Assembly: GCA_913775095.1 (NCBI GenBank) | Contig: CAJYIW010000019.1 | Coordinates: forward strand, 744,001 to 808,000 | Length of the DNA: 64,000 bases | Reading direction: 5' to 3' | From: an uncultured Siphonobacter sp. | Lineage (GTDB): Bacteria > Bacteroidota > Bacteroidia > Cytophagales > Spirosomataceae | Shown: one piece after another, positions 1-8,530 of the stretch | Numbering within the stretch: the first letter of the stretch is position 1 | Layout: every line of letters begins with the position of its first letter | The notes under the pieces: model-generated | What the model saw: the letters and a program-made list of their open reading frames with translations, nothing else | What the model was told of the DNA's origin: nothing | Databases searched by the model: none | Translations under genes and position numbers: made by a program

Positions 1-231
1 GTCTGTTTTGCCCAGTCGGGTGGAGCACCGGATTTCGTGGAAACCGACGCTGGTTTTGTGGTCGAGTACCTCAACTCTACGGCCATGAGTCAATCTATCT
101 CGCAATTGCTCCAGAATCCTGAATTACGTCAGAAAATGGGGCATACCGCCCGGGAAAAAGTATTTGCCCGTCATCAGGATGAGCGAGCCATGCAGGCTTT
201 TCTGAACCTGATTGAACAAAGCTGTTCCTGA
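1..231 (+). CDS. Glycosyltransferase family 4, C-terminal fragment
   Basis: The reading frame is open from base 1, so the gene begins left of the window; about 76 codons are visible. The fragment begins with a SGGAPDFVETDAGFVV stretch, which matches the nucleotide-sugar binding loop and 'G-A-P-E-x-V' region of GT-B fold GT4 enzymes, followed by the usual C-terminal helix (ARHQDERAMQAFLNLI). Such enzymes transfer a sugar from a nucleotide donor onto a growing surface glycan in the cytoplasm. The next gene starts 24 bases downstream on the same strand and belongs to the same polysaccharide locus. Donor and acceptor cannot be read from this piece. Confidence 0.75.
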   Translation, partial: VCFAQSGGAPDFVETDAGFVVEYLNSTAMSQSISQLLQNPELRQKMGHTAREKVFARHQDERAMQAFLNLIEQSCS

Positions 232-255
232 TTTTATTACTAAATTCGTCAACCT

Positions 256-1245
256 TTGAAAACCCTTGCCTTCACCATTTGCTCCATTAATTACCTCGCT
301 CAGGCTCGTACCCTGGGAGAGTCCTTAGCGGCTACCAATCCAGACATTCACTACGTCATCGGGTTAGTAGATCGTCTGGATGGCGTAGCCTTTGAAGCGG
401 ACAAAACGCCTCCTTTCGAATTACTGGAGCTGCACCGGATTCACATTCCGAACATGCAGTGGATGCAGGATAATTACGACATTACGGAATTAAACACGGC
501 GGTAAAGCCTTTGTTTTTCCAGCATTTTTACAAACAATACGCTGATTATCAAAATTTTATTTATTTCGATCCCGATATCATCGTATTTACCCGATTAAGC
601 TATTTACTGGATAAGTTACGGAAAAATCAGATTGTGGTTACCCCTCATACTCTGAGCCCTTATCAGGATACCTGCATGCCCAATGAGTGTGACATGCTCA
701 ATTCGGGTACGTTCAATCTGGGCTTTATCGCTCTGCGGAAGACCGCTCAGACGGAGGGTTTCGTGAAATGGTGGGCCGATAAACTGGCGTATCAGGCTTA
801 CAACGACATCTGTAACGGTCTCTTTACCGACCAGAAATGGATCAATTACGTCCCTCATTACTACGATGAAGTTCATATCAATCGCCATCCAGGCCATAAT
901 GTAGCGTACTGGAACCTGCACGAACGCCAGTTTACCAACCGAGACGGCGAATGGCTGATTAATAACGAATGGCCCCTGCAATTTTTCCATTTTTCGGGCT
1001 ATTCTCCTACCCAGCCGGATTCTATTTCCAAGTATCAGAATCGATTTGATTTCAAACAGCGTCCGGATGTCAGGCCCCTGTTTGATTATTACGCGGAACG
1101 GCTCGGAGCAAATTTTAACGAGTATTACCGCTCGTTTGCCTGCATTTACGTTCGACCTACCAAAGTTATCCGTCTCAAACGCGTTCGGAAGGCCTTACGT
1201 GTGCCTTTTGAGAAACTGGCTCACTGGCTTAACCCAAACGCCTGA
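256..1245 (+). CDS. Putative glycosyltransferase (GT8-like, DPD motif)
   Basis: A 329-residue cytoplasmic protein without signal peptide. A hydrophobic strand followed by DPD at residues 105-107 (FIYFDPDIIVF) is the metal and nucleotide-sugar binding DxD of GT-A glycosyltransferases, and LNSGTFNLGFIAL downstream resembles GT8-type acceptor loops. The start is TTG at 256: the same frame has a stop at 241 and no ATG near the start of the conserved N-terminal strand. It is a paralogue of the gene at 2327, sharing the spacing of the acidic motif, the NxGT loop and a WW pair. Function inferred: adds one sugar in the surface-polysaccharide pathway. Substrate unknown. Confidence 0.75.
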   Translation: MKTLAFTICSINYLAQARTLGESLAATNPDIHYVIGLVDRLDGVAFEADKTPPFELLELHRIHIPNMQWMQDNYDITELNTAVKPLFFQHFYKQYADYQNFIYFDPDIIVFTRLSYLLDKLRKNQIVVTPHTLSPYQDTCMPNECDMLNSGTFNLGFIALRKTAQTEGFVKWWADKLAYQAYNDICNGLFTDQKWINYVPHYYDEVHINRHPGHNVAYWNLHERQFTNRDGEWLINNEWPLQFFHFSGYSPTQPDSISKYQNRFDFKQRPDVRPLFDYYAERLGANFNEYYRSFACIYVRPTKVIRLKRVRKALRVPFEKLAHWLNPNA

Positions 1246-1273
1246 CACAGGAATCGTTCAGGAATTTAGTTTC

Positions 1274-2323
1274 ATGGAGAAATTTATCGCCCTCTGGCAA
1301 CATCGATACCGAAAGTATTCCGAAATCTTCCTGACCTACTGGGCTTTCTGGAAGACGGTTCTTCGCATCAAATGGATTCGTTTCCGTACGGGTAAGCCTG
1401 CGGTTGGTATTCTCATGGCCGAGCATCTGGGCGACATCGTAGCCTGTGAACCCATTTCCCAGACCATCCGGGAACGCCATCCCGATGCCCAGATTTTCTG
1501 GATCGTGAAGAAGCCCTTTCGCGACCTTGTCGCGTATAATCCGAGACTGAATCACCTCATTGAAGAGCCCAATGTGCTGTTTTCGATCCTAGTCACTGAG
1601 AAAAAGCCCTTTGACACGCTCTATAACCTGCACTTGTCCAACCGGGTTTACCTCCCTTTGCAAAAGCGACTGGTGAACCCCATTGCCGACCAGCAGAACC
1701 TGACGATTTACAACTACCTGAACTTTGGACGTTTAGGAGAGGTTTTTGCGGCTTCGGCCGGGTTACCCCTCCCGGATCGCTCGAAGGCTCCCACCCTTCA
1801 CATTCCCGATCAGGTCCGAACCCGGGTGGACGCTCTAAAACTACCCGAAAAATTTGCCGTTTTTCATACCTTCTCCAACCAGCCGGTTAAAGACTGGCAA
1901 CCCCAGTACTGGAATCAGCTGACGGAGCACATCCTGACCGAATTTGGACCCGTCATCGAAGTAGGTCTGAAAGGCCAGATTACCAGCACTTCCCCTCAGT
2001 TTCGGGACCTCTGCGGTCAGTTAAGTATCCTTGAAACGGCTGAAGTGATTCGCCGGGCCGGCCTTTTTGTGGGCGTGGACAGCGGCCCTGCTCACCTGGC
2101 TAATGCGGTGGGAACCTACGGCTTTCTGCTCATTGGAAAACTGGGCCCTTTTGAAGATTTCAATTTATACACCGGAGGCTACGGGGATGGAACCAACGCC
2201 CGCATCATCTGGAAACGCAAAGGTGCCGCCTCTGAATTAACTTTTGAAGAAGTTTGGCAACCCATTCAGGAATACCTGATGGGGCGACGAATGACCGAAT
2301 TTATGGCCAAACGAATTGTATAA
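1274..2323 (+). CDS. Glycosyltransferase family 9 (heptosyltransferase-like)
   Basis: About 349 residues. The N-terminal GILMAEHLGDIVACEPI and the C-terminal FVGVDSGPAHLANAVGT segment are the signature of GT9 ADP-heptose:LPS heptosyltransferases (WaaC/WaaF/WaaQ family), which add heptose to the lipopolysaccharide core on the cytoplasmic face. An upstream-extended frame begins at 1046 but would overlap the previous gene by 200 bases; the ATG at 1274, 28 bases after that gene's stop, is preferred. In this cluster it could act on a core or O-chain sugar other than heptose. The next gene begins 3 bases after the stop, indicating translational coupling. Confidence 0.85.
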   Translation: MEKFIALWQHRYRKYSEIFLTYWAFWKTVLRIKWIRFRTGKPAVGILMAEHLGDIVACEPISQTIRERHPDAQIFWIVKKPFRDLVAYNPRLNHLIEEPNVLFSILVTEKKPFDTLYNLHLSNRVYLPLQKRLVNPIADQQNLTIYNYLNFGRLGEVFAASAGLPLPDRSKAPTLHIPDQVRTRVDALKLPEKFAVFHTFSNQPVKDWQPQYWNQLTEHILTEFGPVIEVGLKGQITSTSPQFRDLCGQLSILETAEVIRRAGLFVGVDSGPAHLANAVGTYGFLLIGKLGPFEDFNLYTGGYGDGTNARIIWKRKGAASELTFEEVWQPIQEYLMGRRMTEFMAKRIV

Positions 2324-2326
2324 GCT

Positions 2327-3268
2327 ATGCATTTTTTTACTGCCTGCTGGACCAAGCACGTATCTCACCTAAACATCCTGGCGGATCAGCTGGCTCAGCA
2401 TCATCCGGAGTCTCTTTTATACGCAGGATGGGTTGATGCTCCTCTTCAGGTTACGCTTCCGGCTAACGTCCGGGTCATCCCCTTTCAGGAGATAGAAAAA
2501 CTTAGCGATGTAGCTGAAAAATATACGAAAACCGAGTTGTTGCACATCGCTCGTGTATTTCTGGCGAAGCAGTTGTTACAAACGGAAACCCTGATTTTTC
2601 TGGAACCGGAAACGCAGGTGCTTCGTCCACTTAGTGAATTAGTAACGGCTCTGGAAACCCAGCCTGCGGTATTGTTCTCTCAGTGGCTGCAACCCCATCC
2701 CGACCGACAATTCCCGGACAGTAAACATCACCTTAACTACGGCACTTACTTTTCCGGCATCTGGGGCATTCGTCCCGGAACCATCAGCGAGAACTTTCTG
2801 AACTGGTGGTGTCATAATCTGGAGTCCAGAGGTGGATATAACTTGTGCGAGGGCCAGGGTTCTGATCAGCTTTGGCTCGACATGGCTCCGGCTCTGTTCG
2901 AGGGGGTGTATGCCCTGCGAAAGCCCGCCTACGGAATTCACATCGGAAATGCTTTTGAGAGATCGGGTGAACATCCCGCCAGTCTGCATTTTCAGGGCCT
3001 GAAAGCGGACGGAACGTATCCCTCCTACCTGAGCAACCGCCCGCTGCCTGCCTATTTTCGGGAGGCGTCCAAAAAATATTCAACAATCCTAGCCGCTCAC
3101 CCGTTATATTCTCAGTCAGCTCAGACCATTCCCGCCTATGGTTTACCTGACCCGCCGGAACCGGTGAGTTTAACCAAGCAGAAATGGGCTGAATCCCTGA
3201 AAAAATTAATCAAAAAGATTAATACGTATCAGCCGGATTTTTTCTTTAAAGATTCACAGCCCCGGTAA
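2327..3268 (+). CDS. Putative glycosyltransferase, paralogue of the gene at 256
   Basis: A 313-residue protein that aligns by eye with the product of the gene at 256: N-terminal hydrophobic strand with a catalytic-fold 'ACWTKHVSHLNILADQL' start, LNYGTYFSGIWGIR loop and NWW pair occur in the same order. The expected DxD is EPE (LIFLEPETQVL, residues 93-95), so both acidic side chains are kept but lengthened. This may alter metal or donor binding. It starts with ATG three bases after the GT9 stop codon. Role inferred only from context and paralogy: sugar transfer in surface-glycan assembly. Confidence 0.65.
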   Translation: MHFFTACWTKHVSHLNILADQLAQHHPESLLYAGWVDAPLQVTLPANVRVIPFQEIEKLSDVAEKYTKTELLHIARVFLAKQLLQTETLIFLEPETQVLRPLSELVTALETQPAVLFSQWLQPHPDRQFPDSKHHLNYGTYFSGIWGIRPGTISENFLNWWCHNLESRGGYNLCEGQGSDQLWLDMAPALFEGVYALRKPAYGIHIGNAFERSGEHPASLHFQGLKADGTYPSYLSNRPLPAYFREASKKYSTILAAHPLYSQSAQTIPAYGLPDPPEPVSLTKQKWAESLKKLIKKINTYQPDFFFKDSQPR

Positions 3269-3284
3269 CTTCCTTTTCAGTGAC

Positions 3285-3315
3285 TTTCGTAGTCGCCTAG
3301 AATAGGCTACCTTTG
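3285..3315 (+). promoter_or_regulatory. Candidate Bacteroidota promoter inside the glycan locus
   Basis: TACCTTTG at 3308-3315 matches the -7 consensus TAnnTTTG of the Bacteroidota housekeeping sigma factor, with a TTTC element 19 bases upstream (3285-3288). It lies in the only sizeable gap (108 bases) between genes in the first 10 kb and would start transcription near 3322, about 55 bases before the next ATG. It suggests the locus is read as at least two units. Confidence 0.4.
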
Positions 3316-3376
3316 CAGTCATTACTTGTTCAACCCTAAACGAAACCTTCGCGGTTTATTTAGTAGCTTTTTCCCT

Positions 3377-4357
3377 ATGAAAGTTTCTGTGGCGATGTGT
3401 ACTTACAATGGTTCCCGATATTTGCCGGAACAGTTGGAAAGTATCCGAAGTCAGTCACATCCAGTCGATGAGTTAGTCGTTTGCGATGATCGCTCCAAAG
3501 ACGATACCATCCGGATTCTGGAACAATTCGCCGCTCAGGTTTCTTTTCCCGTTCACATTCACGTCAATCCCAGTAATTTAGGATCTACCAAGAATTTTGA
3601 AAAATGCCTGACCCTCTGTACCGGAGATGTCATTTTTTGCTGTGATCAGGACGACCGCTGGCATGCTCAAAAAGTAGAAAAGCAGGTAGCCTACCTACAG
3701 GATAATCCGGACATGGAGGCAGTTTTTACGGATGCCCAGGTCATTGACGATGATTCCAATCCGGTGGGCAAAACCATCTGGCAGGAAATAGAATTCGATG
3801 CTACTGCTCAGGAACGCTGGAAAAGTAACAAAGCTTACGAAATACTTTTCGGTGGGTACGTGGTTACCGGGGCTACTCTGGCCATCCGCCGCCGCATTCT
3901 TCCGGTGGTTTCTCCCTTCCCGGTGGCTTACAAAGAACTCATTCACGATGCCTGGATTGCCATCGTTTTATCCTTACAGGGAAAAATCGGGTTCATCAGT
4001 GAAGAGCTGCTTTTGTACCGCAAACACTCCACGCAACAGGTAGGCTTTGGGCAGAAAAAAGAAAAGGTAACGATGAACGATCGGTTCAACCGCGACCGGC
4101 GGCTGAAACTGGACCCCTTGCAGGAACGGGCGGATAATCTTGATTCCCTGCAAAAGTTATTACGGGCCCGTCAGGATATTCCAGCGGAAAAACTGGTGCA
4201 GTTAACCCAGCGACAGAAACATTTCAGGGTACGATCGACCTTACCTGCTTCGCGGTTAAAACGGATTCCTGCCGTGGTTAATGAATGGATCAACGGCCGT
4301 TACAAGTATAGTAGTAAAGACTGGTGGTTGCCCTTACTGGGTGATCTTTTGGAGTAA
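3377..4357 (+). CDS. Glycosyltransferase family 2, rhamnosyltransferase-like
   Basis: A 326-residue GT-A enzyme. VSVAMCTYNGSRYLPEQL at the N-terminus, a VCDDRSKDDT loop and the metal-binding DQDD near residue 93 define a GT2 catalytic domain; the later IHDAWIAIVLSLQGKIGF and YRKHSTQQVG segments resemble rhamnosyltransferases of the RgpB/RfbF type. ATG 3377 is preferred over a TTG at 3326 because the GT2 fold begins directly at residue 2 and a promoter-like element sits just upstream. Acts in the cytoplasm on a lipid-linked glycan. Rhamnose as donor is an inference. Confidence 0.8.
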   Translation: MKVSVAMCTYNGSRYLPEQLESIRSQSHPVDELVVCDDRSKDDTIRILEQFAAQVSFPVHIHVNPSNLGSTKNFEKCLTLCTGDVIFCCDQDDRWHAQKVEKQVAYLQDNPDMEAVFTDAQVIDDDSNPVGKTIWQEIEFDATAQERWKSNKAYEILFGGYVVTGATLAIRRRILPVVSPFPVAYKELIHDAWIAIVLSLQGKIGFISEELLLYRKHSTQQVGFGQKKEKVTMNDRFNRDRRLKLDPLQERADNLDSLQKLLRARQDIPAEKLVQLTQRQKHFRVRSTLPASRLKRIPAVVNEWINGRYKYSSKDWWLPLLGDLLE

Positions 4358-4374
4358 TATTTAATAGTTAACGT

Positions 4375-5106
4375 ATGCCTTCCACTGATTTGGCGGCCGT
4401 GGTCATTCCTGTGTATCGTTCAGAAATGAATGAGTATGAACGAATTTCATTGCAACAATGCGTTCGGGTACTGGGCCATTATCCGATCATTATCGTAAAG
4501 CCACAATCGCTGGATGTTTCTTTTTTAAATTCCTTTTATTCAGGATTTATCATTCAGTCGTTTGACGATTCTTTTTTTAAGGGAATTGATGCCTATAATC
4601 TATTATTAACTCAACCGGAATTTTATCAGTCTTTCGAGCGATATAAATACATTCTCATCCATCAGCTGGATGCCTTTGTCTTTACGGACGAACTGGAGAA
4701 ATGGTGCCGAAAGGGATACGATTACGTGGGTGCTCCGCTAATGAAGCCGAACAGCAGCGGCTCCTCCATCACTGACCTGAAAAAGCCTCTGCTGAATGGC
4801 GGACTATCGCTGCGTAAAATCGATTCATCCCTGAAGTTAATCCATCTGTACCGGCGATTATACGGACAATGGCCGGGTAATGAAGATATGTTGTTTTCTT
4901 TACATGCTACCCGGCTCTTCGTTCTGCGTCCGTTCATGAATTTACCCCAGCCTCAGGAAGCCTTGTCCTTTGCATTCGAACAGTTTCCCGAGCATTGTTA
5001 TGAATTAAGTCAGCATACATTACCTTTTGGCTGTCATGCCTGGGAGAAATACGATCTCAATTTCTGGCGGCCCTTTTTTCAACAATCAGGTTATAACATT
5101 TACTAG
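4375..5106 (+). CDS. DUF5672 family protein
   Basis: A 243-residue protein beginning AAVVIPVYRSEMNEYE with a central HQLDAFVFTDELEKWCRKGYD-like region; this layout, with an 'LDA' acidic motif and a following 'GAPL' turn, is that of DUF5672, a family found inside polysaccharide loci of many bacteria and regarded as GT-A like. LLNGGLSLR is a typical acceptor loop of such folds. It lies 17 bases after the GT2 gene and 14 before another. No biochemical role is established for the family; a sugar transfer role is inferred from fold and neighbours. Confidence 0.75.
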   Translation: MPSTDLAAVVIPVYRSEMNEYERISLQQCVRVLGHYPIIIVKPQSLDVSFLNSFYSGFIIQSFDDSFFKGIDAYNLLLTQPEFYQSFERYKYILIHQLDAFVFTDELEKWCRKGYDYVGAPLMKPNSSGSSITDLKKPLLNGGLSLRKIDSSLKLIHLYRRLYGQWPGNEDMLFSLHATRLFVLRPFMNLPQPQEALSFAFEQFPEHCYELSQHTLPFGCHAWEKYDLNFWRPFFQQSGYNIY

Positions 5107-5120
5107 TCATTCTGTTAGCA

Positions 5121-6023
5121 ATGGAGTTTTTTAAAGAAGACGATATAAAGAAGTTCATCACCAAGCCCACCTTTGATGAAAAGGTATTACTAAATAAAGA
5201 TACGCGTTATCCCAAAATAAGCGTCATCACTCCTTCGTATAACCAGGCTGACTTTCTCGAAAAGACCATCTTAAGCATCCTGAATCAGAATTACCCCAAT
5301 CTTGAGTTTATCATCATGGACGGGGGCTCAACGGATCACAGCGTTGAAGTGATTAAAAAGTACGAAAAATACATTGATTACTGGGTCAGTGAAAAAGACG
5401 GGGGTCAAACCGTAGCCATTAATTCAGGCTTTAAAAAAGCGACTGGCGACTGGGTTACCTTTCAGAATTCAGACGATGTTTTCGCTCCCAATGCCTTACT
5501 AAATGTAGCCAGAGGGATAAAAAAAGACCCGGCCGTGGATATTTTCTTCGGCCATTTATTAATGATTGACGGAGACGACCTGGTTTTTGAGCACAAAAAA
5601 CAGATTCCTTTCTGGAATCAGGCTCAGGTCTACGAAGGCATGCAGGTTTTTAATCAGTGCATGATTTTCAAACGGGACTTATTACTTCAGCACGGTTACT
5701 TTGACGAGAACTATAAATTTGCGTTTGATTACGAAATCTGTACCCGCTGGGGCAGCATTCCCGGAATCAAATTCAAGTTGCTGGACGATTTCTGGGGATG
5801 CTTCCGCCAGCACGAATTAGCCAAGAGTTCTACTATTTTTACGGTAGGTTTATCGGAGCACCAGAAAATCAAAAATCATTACTCCAGACAGGTTCCTGCG
5901 AGTTTTCCGGAAAGTGTACTTTACAAAGTCATAAAACTGCGGAAACTGGCCTTATTTTTATTTAGCGGAGATCTGGCTTATTTTAAATACAGACTTGGTT
6001 TCAAGCGTACGGTTAAAGCATAA
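5121..6023 (+). CDS. Glycosyltransferase family 2
   Basis: A 300-residue GT2 enzyme. KISVITPSYNQADFLEKTI, MDGGSTDHSVEVI and the NSDD metal-binding motif follow the canonical order, and WVSEKDGGQTVAINSGF is the conserved region between them. About 35 residues precede the catalytic fold. There is no signal peptide; one weakly hydrophobic C-terminal stretch may associate with the membrane. It sits five bases before the polymerase-like gene, so the two are probably co-translated. Sugar specificity is not evident. Confidence 0.85.
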   Translation: MEFFKEDDIKKFITKPTFDEKVLLNKDTRYPKISVITPSYNQADFLEKTILSILNQNYPNLEFIIMDGGSTDHSVEVIKKYEKYIDYWVSEKDGGQTVAINSGFKKATGDWVTFQNSDDVFAPNALLNVARGIKKDPAVDIFFGHLLMIDGDDLVFEHKKQIPFWNQAQVYEGMQVFNQCMIFKRDLLLQHGYFDENYKFAFDYEICTRWGSIPGIKFKLLDDFWGCFRQHELAKSSTIFTVGLSEHQKIKNHYSRQVPASFPESVLYKVIKLRKLALFLFSGDLAYFKYRLGFKRTVKA

Positions 6024-6028
6024 CTTTT

Positions 6029-7360
6029 ATGTTTAAAAGCCTATTTGAAGGTTTTCAATACAAACGAATGGCCCTGGGCGTTGCCATCTTCGCCATGGGG
6101 CACCCGGTTATTTTCTTTCTTCGGGATGGGTTAAAGCTAGCCCCTCAGTCTTCCGTATTTACGGCAGCCTGTCTGGTGTTAGGATTATTCCTGATGATCC
6201 CCGGCACTCTCTTCCAGAAGTATTACTCCCTGAATACTAAAATTTCATTTCCTGTATTCGGCTGGATTGGCGTTTGTCTGTTTTATTTCTTCGTCATTAA
6301 TTCATCGGGTGGAGGCGTTCGGGAGCTGATTAACTATGCCATGACCGGAGCCTTTCTCTTCATGCTCATCAGCATTCCTGACGAAGTTAAAGACCACGCT
6401 CTCCCGGTCTTCATCGTGTTCATTCTGGCCGGTAATCTGGGGCTTTTTTATTCCCTGTATACCAACCCCCACTACGTGCTTGGAGCCCGGGCTTCGATCT
6501 ACTTCGATGACGAATACGGCGGCAATCCTCACGTGTTCTCCCGCAATGGCTTTGCCGGAGTTATTGGTTCCGTGATTCTTTTGTTCATGACCAAAGAGAA
6601 CCTTCTCTACAAATTCATTGCCTTAGTAAACCTTTTAGCCTCCATTGTAACGGTTATCCTGACGCAAAGCCGGGCTACCCTTCTTTCGGTATTTTTATCG
6701 ATTGGGGTCCTGATGTTTTTCCACTTTAGAATCAGTACCATAAAAAAAATTGGCAGTACCTTAACAAAACCTGTTAACCTGCTGATCACCATCGGTGTTG
6801 TTGGGTTTATCGTTCACAAGCTTTCTCAAAGATCAGACTTCACGAACGTTTTACTGGGTATCTCCGAGGGCTTCTGGAATAAATTCCTTGACGTATTCGA
6901 AACGGCTGCTCAGGGAGAAGATGCCGAAGAAATTGCCGATTATTCGGCTATTCAGCGGGTCATGTCCTTCAATGTATTCAAGAATGCCCTGCTGTATAAC
7001 CCGATTTCCATGATCCTGGGCAACGGTTATAAAGCAACGTACATGGATTTTCCCATCCTGGAAGCTATGTACAACTACGGGATTGCGGGTATTTACTTTT
7101 TCGGTCGATCGGTTTTTGAAATCGTCAAAGAATGTTACCGTTGCATTAAAGATATCATCAGCCCCTTTTCGGCCTTCCTGGGATTCATTTTTATTCCTAT
7201 TGGAGTATCCGTATTCTCCGGTGGGCAGCCTTCAGATACTACCTTCCTTTTCCCCTTTTTGATGATGGCCCGGTTCATGGATTATGACAAAGAACTGGTG
7301 CGTTTACGAATAAAGGAAGCGGCTCTGAAAACAGCCAAAGTTTTTGCTCCAGTTGCTTAA
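6029..7360 (+). CDS. O-antigen polymerase / ligase-like membrane protein
   Basis: A 443-residue protein with about ten hydrophobic segments. A central periplasmic-loop region (NPHVFSRNGFAGVIGSVI) followed by a LTQSRATLLSVF helix is characteristic of the Wzy_C / O-antigen ligase superfamily, which polymerises or ligates undecaprenyl-linked glycan repeats at the periplasmic face. It is the only such gene here and sits centrally among the glycosyltransferases, supporting a Wzx/Wzy-type pathway. Polymerase and ligase cannot be told apart by eye. The next gene begins three bases after its stop. Confidence 0.75.
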   Translation: MFKSLFEGFQYKRMALGVAIFAMGHPVIFFLRDGLKLAPQSSVFTAACLVLGLFLMIPGTLFQKYYSLNTKISFPVFGWIGVCLFYFFVINSSGGGVRELINYAMTGAFLFMLISIPDEVKDHALPVFIVFILAGNLGLFYSLYTNPHYVLGARASIYFDDEYGGNPHVFSRNGFAGVIGSVILLFMTKENLLYKFIALVNLLASIVTVILTQSRATLLSVFLSIGVLMFFHFRISTIKKIGSTLTKPVNLLITIGVVGFIVHKLSQRSDFTNVLLGISEGFWNKFLDVFETAAQGEDAEEIADYSAIQRVMSFNVFKNALLYNPISMILGNGYKATYMDFPILEAMYNYGIAGIYFFGRSVFEIVKECYRCIKDIISPFSAFLGFIFIPIGVSVFSGGQPSDTTFLFPFLMMARFMDYDKELVRLRIKEAALKTAKVFAPVA

Positions 7361-7363
7361 CGT

Positions 7364-8530
7364 ATGAGAGTTCTGATCGTCCACAACATATTATGGTCTC
7401 ATTACAAGGCAGCCCTTTTCACGGAGTTAGCTCAGCAGTGTCCTCCAGACGCGGAATTGCTGGTCGTTCAACTGGCAGAATCGGAGGATAAGTACAGGCA
7501 ACTGGGAAAAGGAGGTTCCATTGAACACGGCTATCCGTATACGCTCCTGCACAAGGACTCGTTGAATTCATTACCTGCGGGCAAAAAACTAAGGGGTCTT
7601 CTTGGGGAAATCCATCGGTTTAAACCCGATATTATCAACCTCTCCGGTTATTACGATCCCGTTTACTGGCTCATCATCACTTATGCCCGGATTCGTGGTA
7701 TCAAACTCGTTTTAAGTAATGAATCCAGCGAGAAGGATGGCAACAGAAACGGCTGGAAAGAAAAATTGAAGCGTACGCTGATTCGTCAGTTTGAAGGCTT
7801 CATTAACTTTGGTTCTTCTTCGGCCCAATACATGCTGGGGTTAGGGGCCCTTCCCTCGCAAATCATCAGTCAGCATGCGGCCGTTCTGAACAATCAGGTT
7901 GTTCAGCGGGTTTACCAGACGGCCCTTTCTTCGCGTACGCAGGAAAAAGCGGACTCCTCTCTACCTACTCATAATTTTGTTTTCGTAGGCCGGCTGGCCG
8001 AAGAAAAAAACCTTCCCGTATTACTGAAGGCTTTTGACTGGCTTAAAACGCACGAACCCAATGCTCAGGACTGGGGATTACTCATCGTGGGCGATGGAAC
8101 GCTTCGCTCGCTGGTAGAATCTCAGGCCACTCAGGGAGTTCACTGGATGGGCGGCCATCCCTGGAATGAAGTTCCCCGCTACCTGGCTCTGGCCGATGGG
8201 CTGGTGCTTCCCAGTCGGTTTGAACCCTGGGGACTGGTGGTTAACGAAGCGATGGTTTGTGGGTTACCCGTCATTGTTTCCAGCCAGTGTGGCTGCGTGA
8301 ATGATCTGGTGGAGGAAGGAAAGAATGGGTATGTGTTCAGACCAGAAAACGAACTGGAGCTGGCCGTGGCCTTACAAAAATTTGTTAACTTATCGGAGGC
8401 AGAACGGACTCGGATGGGGCAGCATTCGCTCAAGATGATTGCTCCATTTAGTACGCACGTTGTCGCTCAGGAAATCTGGCAGGGTTTTCGTCGAATCATG
8501 GTCCCCGCTGAAGCCTCCCTTCGTTCATGA
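7364..8530 (+). CDS. Glycosyltransferase family 4
   Basis: A 388-residue GT-B enzyme. The C-terminal domain has FVGRLAEEKNLPVLLKAF and the donor-binding EPWGLVVNEAMVCGLPV motif with the paired glutamates of retaining GT4 enzymes; the N-terminal half carries the acceptor domain (INLSGYYDPVYWL). It overlaps the next gene by four bases (ATGA), so the two are translationally coupled. Acts in the cytoplasm on a lipid-linked glycan. Confidence 0.85.
   Translation: MRVLIVHNILWSHYKAALFTELAQQCPPDAELLVVQLAESEDKYRQLGKGGSIEHGYPYTLLHKDSLNSLPAGKKLRGLLGEIHRFKPDIINLSGYYDPVYWLIITYARIRGIKLVLSNESSEKDGNRNGWKEKLKRTLIRQFEGFINFGSSSAQYMLGLGALPSQIISQHAAVLNNQVVQRVYQTALSSRTQEKADSSLPTHNFVFVGRLAEEKNLPVLLKAFDWLKTHEPNAQDWGLLIVGDGTLRSLVESQATQGVHWMGGHPWNEVPRYLALADGLVLPSRFEPWGLVVNEAMVCGLPVIVSSQCGCVNDLVEEGKNGYVFRPENELELAVALQKFVNLSEAERTRMGQHSLKMIAPFSTHVVAQEIWQGFRRIMVPAEASLRS

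Noticed and set aside
1046-1273. N-terminal extension of the GT9 gene
   Set aside because: Overlaps the previous gene by 200 bases and carries no GT9 homology.
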